Shown here piece after piece: positions 8,061 through 11,366 of a DNA stretch of 11,366 bases. Numbering within the stretch: the stretch's first letter is position 1; every line of letters starts with the position of its first letter. Position numbers and translations under genes: made by a program. Source of the stretch: Phycisphaerae bacterium (GTDB lineage: Bacteria > Planctomycetota > Phycisphaerae > UBA1845); NCBI GenBank assembly GCA_029260155.1, contig JAJDDU010000399.1, positions 1 through 11,366 of the forward strand, given 5' to 3'. A model generated the notes under the pieces. The model did no database searches and was not told where the DNA came from. It worked only from the letters and a program-made list of their open reading frames with translations.

Positions 8061-10745
8061 ATGCCCGAACCACCGCGGCCGTCAGCCGCCGACATTTTCT
8101 GCGACGCGCTCAACGTCTCGCCGGATGAGCGGGCAGGTTTTATTCGAGAGTGCTGTGCCGGGGACGCTGCCCTTCTGGCTGAAGTGCGGTCACTGTTGGC
8201 CGCCCATGGCGAAGCGGGCTCGTTCCTGAGGACGCCCGCAACGCAACTTGAGCTGCCCGAGTTGGCGGAAGCGGCGATCGGGCAACGCATTGGACCCTAT
8301 CGAATTTCGGCGCGGGTCGGCAGTGGCGGCATGGGCTCCGTCTACCGCGCCGTCCGCGATGACGACCACTATCACAAAGAGGTGGCCGTCAAGCTCGTCA
8401 AGCGTGGTATGGACACGGACGACATTCTCCGCCGGTTCCGCGCTGAGCGCCAGGTGCTCGCCAATCTCGAACACCCCAACATCGCCCGACTGATCGACGG
8501 CGGCGCCACCGACGCCGGGTTACCCTATCTGGTGATGGAATTCGTGGATGGGCTCCCCATCGACCACTACTGCGTTGAACGCCGACTGGCCGTCGATCAG
8601 CGTCTCATGCTATTCGAAAAAGTCTGCTCCGCGGTTCATTACGCCCACCAGAATCTCATCGTTCATCGAGATCTCAAGCCCAGCAACATCGTTGTCACCA
8701 TCAATGGCATGCCCAAGCTCCTGGACTTCGGAATCGCCAAGGTCCTCAGCCCCGAAGGCGACGCACCCGCACACACGGTCACCGAACCCGGTCAACGGTT
8801 TATCACCCCGGCGTACGCCAGCCCGGAGCAGATTCGAGGCGAGCGTGTCACCACCGCCAGTGATGTCTACGCGCTCGGCGTCGTGCTCTACGAACTGCTG
8901 ACCGGACATCGGCCTTACCTGACCGACAGCCGCTCCGTCCATGAGATCGAGCGACTGATTTGTCTCGATGAACCGACGAAGCCAAGTACCGCCGTGACCC
9001 GAGGACCCGCACCCGATGCCCACGGATCGCAATCCGTGGGATCGATGCCCCAAAAACGCCTCGCCCGAAAACTCGCCGGCGACCTCGACAACATCGTGCT
9101 CATGGCCCTTCGCAAGGAACCGCAGCGGCGGTACGGCTCCGTCGAACAGTTCGCCGAGGACCTGCGGCGCCACCGCGAGGGACTGCCCGTGGTCGCCCGG
9201 CGGGACACCATTCGCTACCGAGGGGCCAAGTTCGTCAAACGCAACAGACTCGCCGTCGGCGCCGCAGCCGCCGTAACACTCGCTCTGGTCGCCGGATTCA
9301 TCACCAGCGCTGTGCTCTACACGCAAGCGGACCGCGCCAAGCGCGCGGCCGAGCGCGTCAGCCGACTCCTCCAGGACACGCTCGCATCGGTCAACCCGGA
9401 AATCGCCCGTGGCCGGGACGTCACCGTGCTGCGCGGCCTACTCGACGATTGCGCCCAGCGGATCGATACCGAACTCGCCGACCAACCCGATGTCGCCGCC
9501 GCGCTGCATCTGACCATCGGGAACACGTATCTGAGTATCGCACTCTACGGCGAAGCCGAACGGCATACCCGTGCCGCGCTGGCCCTACGTCAAGCGACGT
9601 CCGGCCGCGACCACGCCGACGTCGCTACGTGCCTCGATCAACTAGGGAATCTGCTGCGAATCAAGGGCGACTACGCTGCATCGGAATCCGCGTTTAGGCG
9701 CTCGTGTGAGATATGGCAATCGCGCACCGGCCGGCGGCACGCCAAGGTCGCCGCCGCCCACGTCAATCTTGGGCGTGTCGTCGAGGCCATCGGGCGGGCC
9801 GACGAGGCCGAAGAACACTACCGGACGGCGTTGTCCATAAACCGCGAGACCCTCGACGCGAACCACTCCGATTTGGCGTCCAACCTGATCCACCTCGGTC
9901 TTCAACTCATGCACCGCAAGTCGAACACCAGTTACGATTCAGCCGAGCCCCTCCTTCGCGAAGCGCTCCGGATTCGCCGCAACGCCGATGAAGAAAACCA
10001 CCCGAGTTTGGCGCGGGCACAGATGGCACTGGCGGGATTGCTACGCGAACGGCGGCGGTTTGAGGATGCCGAGCCTCTCTATCGCGAGGCCCTCGCCCTC
10101 CGCAAAAAAGTGCTCGATGCCAATCACCCCGACATCGCAGCCGCGTTGAACGACTTGGCGACACTCCTCGAATTCCGTGGCGACTACACCGCGGCCGAAC
10201 CAATGTACCGGGAAACGCTGGCCATCCAAGAGAGTTCGCTCGGGGACCGCCATCCCGAAGTCGGAACCACACTCAACAACCTCGCCGGATTGCTGCGAAA
10301 ATCCGGTCGCTACGATGACGCGGAACCCCTGTTCCTCCAGGCCGCCGACATCTACCGCGGTTCCCTCGGCCCGCGACACTTCTGGGTGAGCATTGTCTTG
10401 CAGAATCTCGGAGTCCTCCTTGAAACGAAGGGAGATTGCGCAGCGGCGCTACCCATCTTTGAAGAGGCCCTCCACATACGAAAGGAATCGGTCGCCGCTG
10501 ACAACTGGCGCATCGCCCAAATCGAAGCCCTGCTTGGCGGATGCCTGACCGCGCTAGGGCGGTACGACGAAGCGGAACCTTTGTTGCTCGCCAGCTTCCC
10601 GCGAATCGAACGCGCTCGCGGTGCCGACGACCCCATCACACGCGACGCTCGACGGCGCCTCGTCGATTACTACACTGCCACCGACCAGCCGACGCTCGCT
10701 GCCAAGTACCAGAATCACTTACCCGATTCAGACAGCGAGAAGTAG
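8061..10745 (+). CDS. Membrane Ser/Thr protein kinase with C-terminal TPR repeats
   Basis: 894 residues. An N-terminal helical segment (about 8-60, with P-D-E-R-A-G-F-I-R-E and E-V-R-S-L-L-A-A-H) is common to this kinase group. The PknB-like catalytic domain spans about 80-375: glycine loop G-S-G-G-M-G-S-V (87-94), Lys111 in V-A-V-K, Glu129 of helix C, H-R-D-L-K-P-S-N (202-209), D-F-G (222-224) and S-P-E (254-256), so it should be active. One transmembrane helix (about 396-420) follows, placing the C-terminal part probably outside the cytoplasmic membrane. From about 480 to 860 there are some eight or nine 42-residue TPR units of the kinesin-light-chain-like type (Y-x-x-A-E-P-L-Y-R-E-A-L, H-P-x-x-A), likely for sensing or partner binding. 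The ATG at 8061 follows the sigma stop by 4 nt, so translational coupling is likely. Residues 320-327 are encoded by a short palindrome in a variable part of the kinase lobe. The sigma factor is a probable functional partner. Confidence 0.95.
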   Translation: MPEPPRPSAADIFCDALNVSPDERAGFIRECCAGDAALLAEVRSLLAAHGEAGSFLRTPATQLELPELAEAAIGQRIGPYRISARVGSGGMGSVYRAVRDDDHYHKEVAVKLVKRGMDTDDILRRFRAERQVLANLEHPNIARLIDGGATDAGLPYLVMEFVDGLPIDHYCVERRLAVDQRLMLFEKVCSAVHYAHQNLIVHRDLKPSNIVVTINGMPKLLDFGIAKVLSPEGDAPAHTVTEPGQRFITPAYASPEQIRGERVTTASDVYALGVVLYELLTGHRPYLTDSRSVHEIERLICLDEPTKPSTAVTRGPAPDAHGSQSVGSMPQKRLARKLAGDLDNIVLMALRKEPQRRYGSVEQFAEDLRRHREGLPVVARRDTIRYRGAKFVKRNRLAVGAAAAVTLALVAGFITSAVLYTQADRAKRAAERVSRLLQDTLASVNPEIARGRDVTVLRGLLDDCAQRIDTELADQPDVAAALHLTIGNTYLSIALYGEAERHTRAALALRQATSGRDHADVATCLDQLGNLLRIKGDYAASESAFRRSCEIWQSRTGRRHAKVAAAHVNLGRVVEAIGRADEAEEHYRTALSINRETLDANHSDLASNLIHLGLQLMHRKSNTSYDSAEPLLREALRIRRNADEENHPSLARAQMALAGLLRERRRFEDAEPLYREALALRKKVLDANHPDIAAALNDLATLLEFRGDYTAAEPMYRETLAIQESSLGDRHPEVGTTLNNLAGLLRKSGRYDDAEPLFLQAADIYRGSLGPRHFWVSIVLQNLGVLLETKGDCAAALPIFEEALHIRKESVAADNWRIAQIEALLGGCLTALGRYDEAEPLLLASFPRIERARGADDPITRDARRRLVDYYTATDQPTLAAKYQNHLPDSDSEK
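9019..9040. repeat. Palindrome translated within the kinase domain
   Basis: The arms CCCACGGAT (9019-9027) and ATCCGTGGG (9032-9040) are perfect reverse complements with a 4-nt CGCA loop. They encode residues 320-327 (A-H-G-S-Q-S-V-G), between the conserved core of the C-lobe and the R-L-A-R-K-L-A-G-D-L-D-N-I-V segment. The position suggests a surface loop that tolerates insertion. Confidence 0.6.
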
Positions 10746-11065
10746 CCTCCAGCGAGCGAATGCCCTTGGGGTTAGTGAGGTACTGGCTACCCATCCTACC
10801 GTTCTCCAGTCGCCGAACGAAGGCAGATTGTGCAGACGCACCATCACGCTTCGGGTCAGCTACCCGGACATCTGCACGGCGCGCTATGCCCGGAACACAC
10901 TCCTCTGCGCCGCGAAGAAGTTGGGCGTTCTCGAACACATCCAACCTCTGGTCGATGTCTAGGAGCGTCACTGTGAGGACGTGGCCGGGGCATACAGCGA
11001 GGCGGCTTTTCGTGTTGACAACACGCTGCCGACGGCGGCGCCTACTTGTTGATGGGGGACATGAC
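10746..11065. other. Region without a confident gene after the kinase
   Basis: Overlapping open frames exist on both strands. The plus frame ending at the TAG at 10960-10962 reads as a fairly protein-like stretch over its last 46 codons (for example Y-A-R-N-T-L-L-C-A-A-K-K-L-G-V-L), but has no start or ribosome site of its own and enters from inside the kinase gene. The minus frame 11067-10636 also stays open across the kinase end. Neither matches a family I know. The region may hold a decayed gene. No terminator hairpin with a T-run is seen after the kinase stop. Confidence 0.4.
11011..11025. promoter_or_regulatory. 15-bp perfect palindrome CGTGTTG-A-CAACACG
   Basis: Seven-bp arms (11011-11017 and 11019-11025) flank a single A. 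It lies 41 nt upstream of the small ORF at 11066, where a dimeric repressor could bind. It could equally be part of a recombination site. Its function is not known. Confidence 0.4.
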
Positions 11066-11200
11066 ATGAACGGGGATACTCTCTTCGCGAGCAGTCCGTG
11101 TGCCGTGCAATTCCTGGGTCCGGTATTGCCGGGTGAACCACCACAGCCATGCCCGGAGTTGCTGACGGAAGGAGAGGCGATCTGGTACGCACCTTGCTAG
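11066..11200 (+). CDS. Small ORF, possible truncated HTH-type protein
   Basis: A 44-codon ORF. The ATG at 11066 has a GGGGG stretch 7 nt upstream. Its last third, P-E-L-L-T-E-G-E-A-I-W-Y, resembles the beginning of the helix-turn-helix (excisionase-like) domain of planctomycete proteins, which usually reads like L-L-T-E-x-E-A-I-R-Y-L-R-L-D and continues for about 50 residues. Here the frame ends at TAG three codons after Trp-Tyr, so the DNA-binding domain would be missing. It may be a pseudogene remnant or a chance resemblance. I compared it from memory only, so the assignment is weak. A new gene begins 113 nt downstream. Confidence 0.3.
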   Translation: MNGDTLFASSPCAVQFLGPVLPGEPPQPCPELLTEGEAIWYAPC

Positions 11201-11226
11201 GTTGCAGCGGGAACCGGCCCAGGCCG

Positions 11227-11255
11227 TTGACGCCCATCTGCACCTTCTTGATATA
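11227..11255 (+). promoter_or_regulatory. Candidate promoter TTGACG-17-GATATA
   Basis: TTGACG (11227-11232) differs from the -35 consensus at one base. GATATA (11250-11255) lies 17 nt downstream as a moderate -10; an overlapping TATATG has 19-nt spacing. Transcription would start near 11262, about 50 nt before the ATG at 11314. Confidence 0.4.
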
Positions 11256-11313
11256 TGTCCTATCCGGCCTGACATCCTGTTTTTCAGTGTGAATGAACAC
11301 GGGAGGTTGGACG

Positions 11314-11366
11314 ATGTCGGTGCGAAATGCCAAACAGGAGGAGTTGCGGCGGCTCGAAAGCAAGAC
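11314..11366 (+). CDS. Start of a gene of unknown function, 3' end outside window
   Basis: Only 17 codons are visible (M-S-V-R-N-A-K-Q-E-E-L-R-R-L-E-S-K), a charged, probably helical start without a signal peptide. The ATG is supported by a strong ribosome site, GGGAGG at 11301-11306, 7 nt upstream, and by a promoter-like sequence at 11227-11255. The product cannot be named from this much sequence. Confidence 0.55.
   Translation, partial: MSVRNAKQEELRRLESK

Noticed and set aside
7391..8290. 299-codon minus-strand open frame over the sigma factor gene
   Set aside because: The plus frame encodes an unmistakable sigma factor; the minus frame has no family features and spans two plus-strand genes.
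8610..9326. 238-codon minus-strand open frame in the kinase gene
   Set aside because: It is antisense to the conserved kinase core (HRD, DFG and SPE motifs), so it is a shadow.
10541..11200. 219-codon plus-strand open frame overlapping the kinase end
   Set aside because: The first two thirds are out of frame with the kinase and Arg-rich. Only the last 44 codons have a ribosome site and were kept as a small ORF.
10968..11363. 131-codon minus-strand open frame at the right end
   Set aside because: It has no family resemblance and runs antisense to the well-supported start at 11314; it cannot be excluded but is not supported.
1..11366. CRISPR array, rRNA or tRNA genes, complete transposase
   Set aside because: No regularly spaced identical repeats, no RNA gene features and no transposase or integrase motifs were seen on either strand.

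Overview
The window looks like high-GC chromosomal DNA of a planctomycete (Planctomycetota). The best evidence is the pairing of an extracytoplasmic-function-like sigma factor of the Sigma70_ECF/TIGR02999 type with a membrane-bound Ser/Thr kinase carrying TPR repeats, beside large secreted proteins made of Ig-like, InlB-B-like and FG-GAP repeats. Acidobacteriota carry similar modules, so the phylum is an inference from gene content.

Left part (1-7222, all on the minus strand): three export-targeted genes in a row, transcribed away from position 7222. First is a 1435-residue predicted lipoprotein with three InlB-B-like repeats, several Ig-like domains and a C-terminal metzincin-type zinc protease motif. 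Next is a 305-residue HEAT-like repeat protein with a signal peptide. Last is a secreted FG-GAP/VCBS repeat protein whose 3' end lies outside the window. The gaps are 56 and 9 nt, so an operon is likely.

Middle (7223-7441): a divergent intergenic region. It holds a 14-bp palindrome and a possible -10 box for the rightward genes.

Right part (7442-10745, plus strand): the sigma factor gene, then after 4 nt the 894-residue kinase-TPR gene. The kinase has all the key catalytic residues, one transmembrane helix and a long, probably extracytoplasmic TPR tail. No anti-sigma gene is visible. In this family the kinase is thought to act with the neighbouring sigma factor, so a working model is that the module senses something outside the cytoplasm and controls target genes. 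The divergent surface-protein operon is the obvious candidate target.

Right end (10746-11366): a loosely packed region with no confident gene for 568 nt. It contains a perfect 15-bp palindrome, a 44-codon ORF whose end resembles the start of planctomycete HTH (excisionase-like) proteins but stops early, a promoter-like sequence, and the first 17 codons of a gene with a strong ribosome binding site.

Three different palindromic elements punctuate the window (1837-1895, 2880-2910, 9019-9040). Two of them lie inside reading frames and are translated, one in a signal peptide N-region and one in the kinase domain. This is the most unusual structural observation here.
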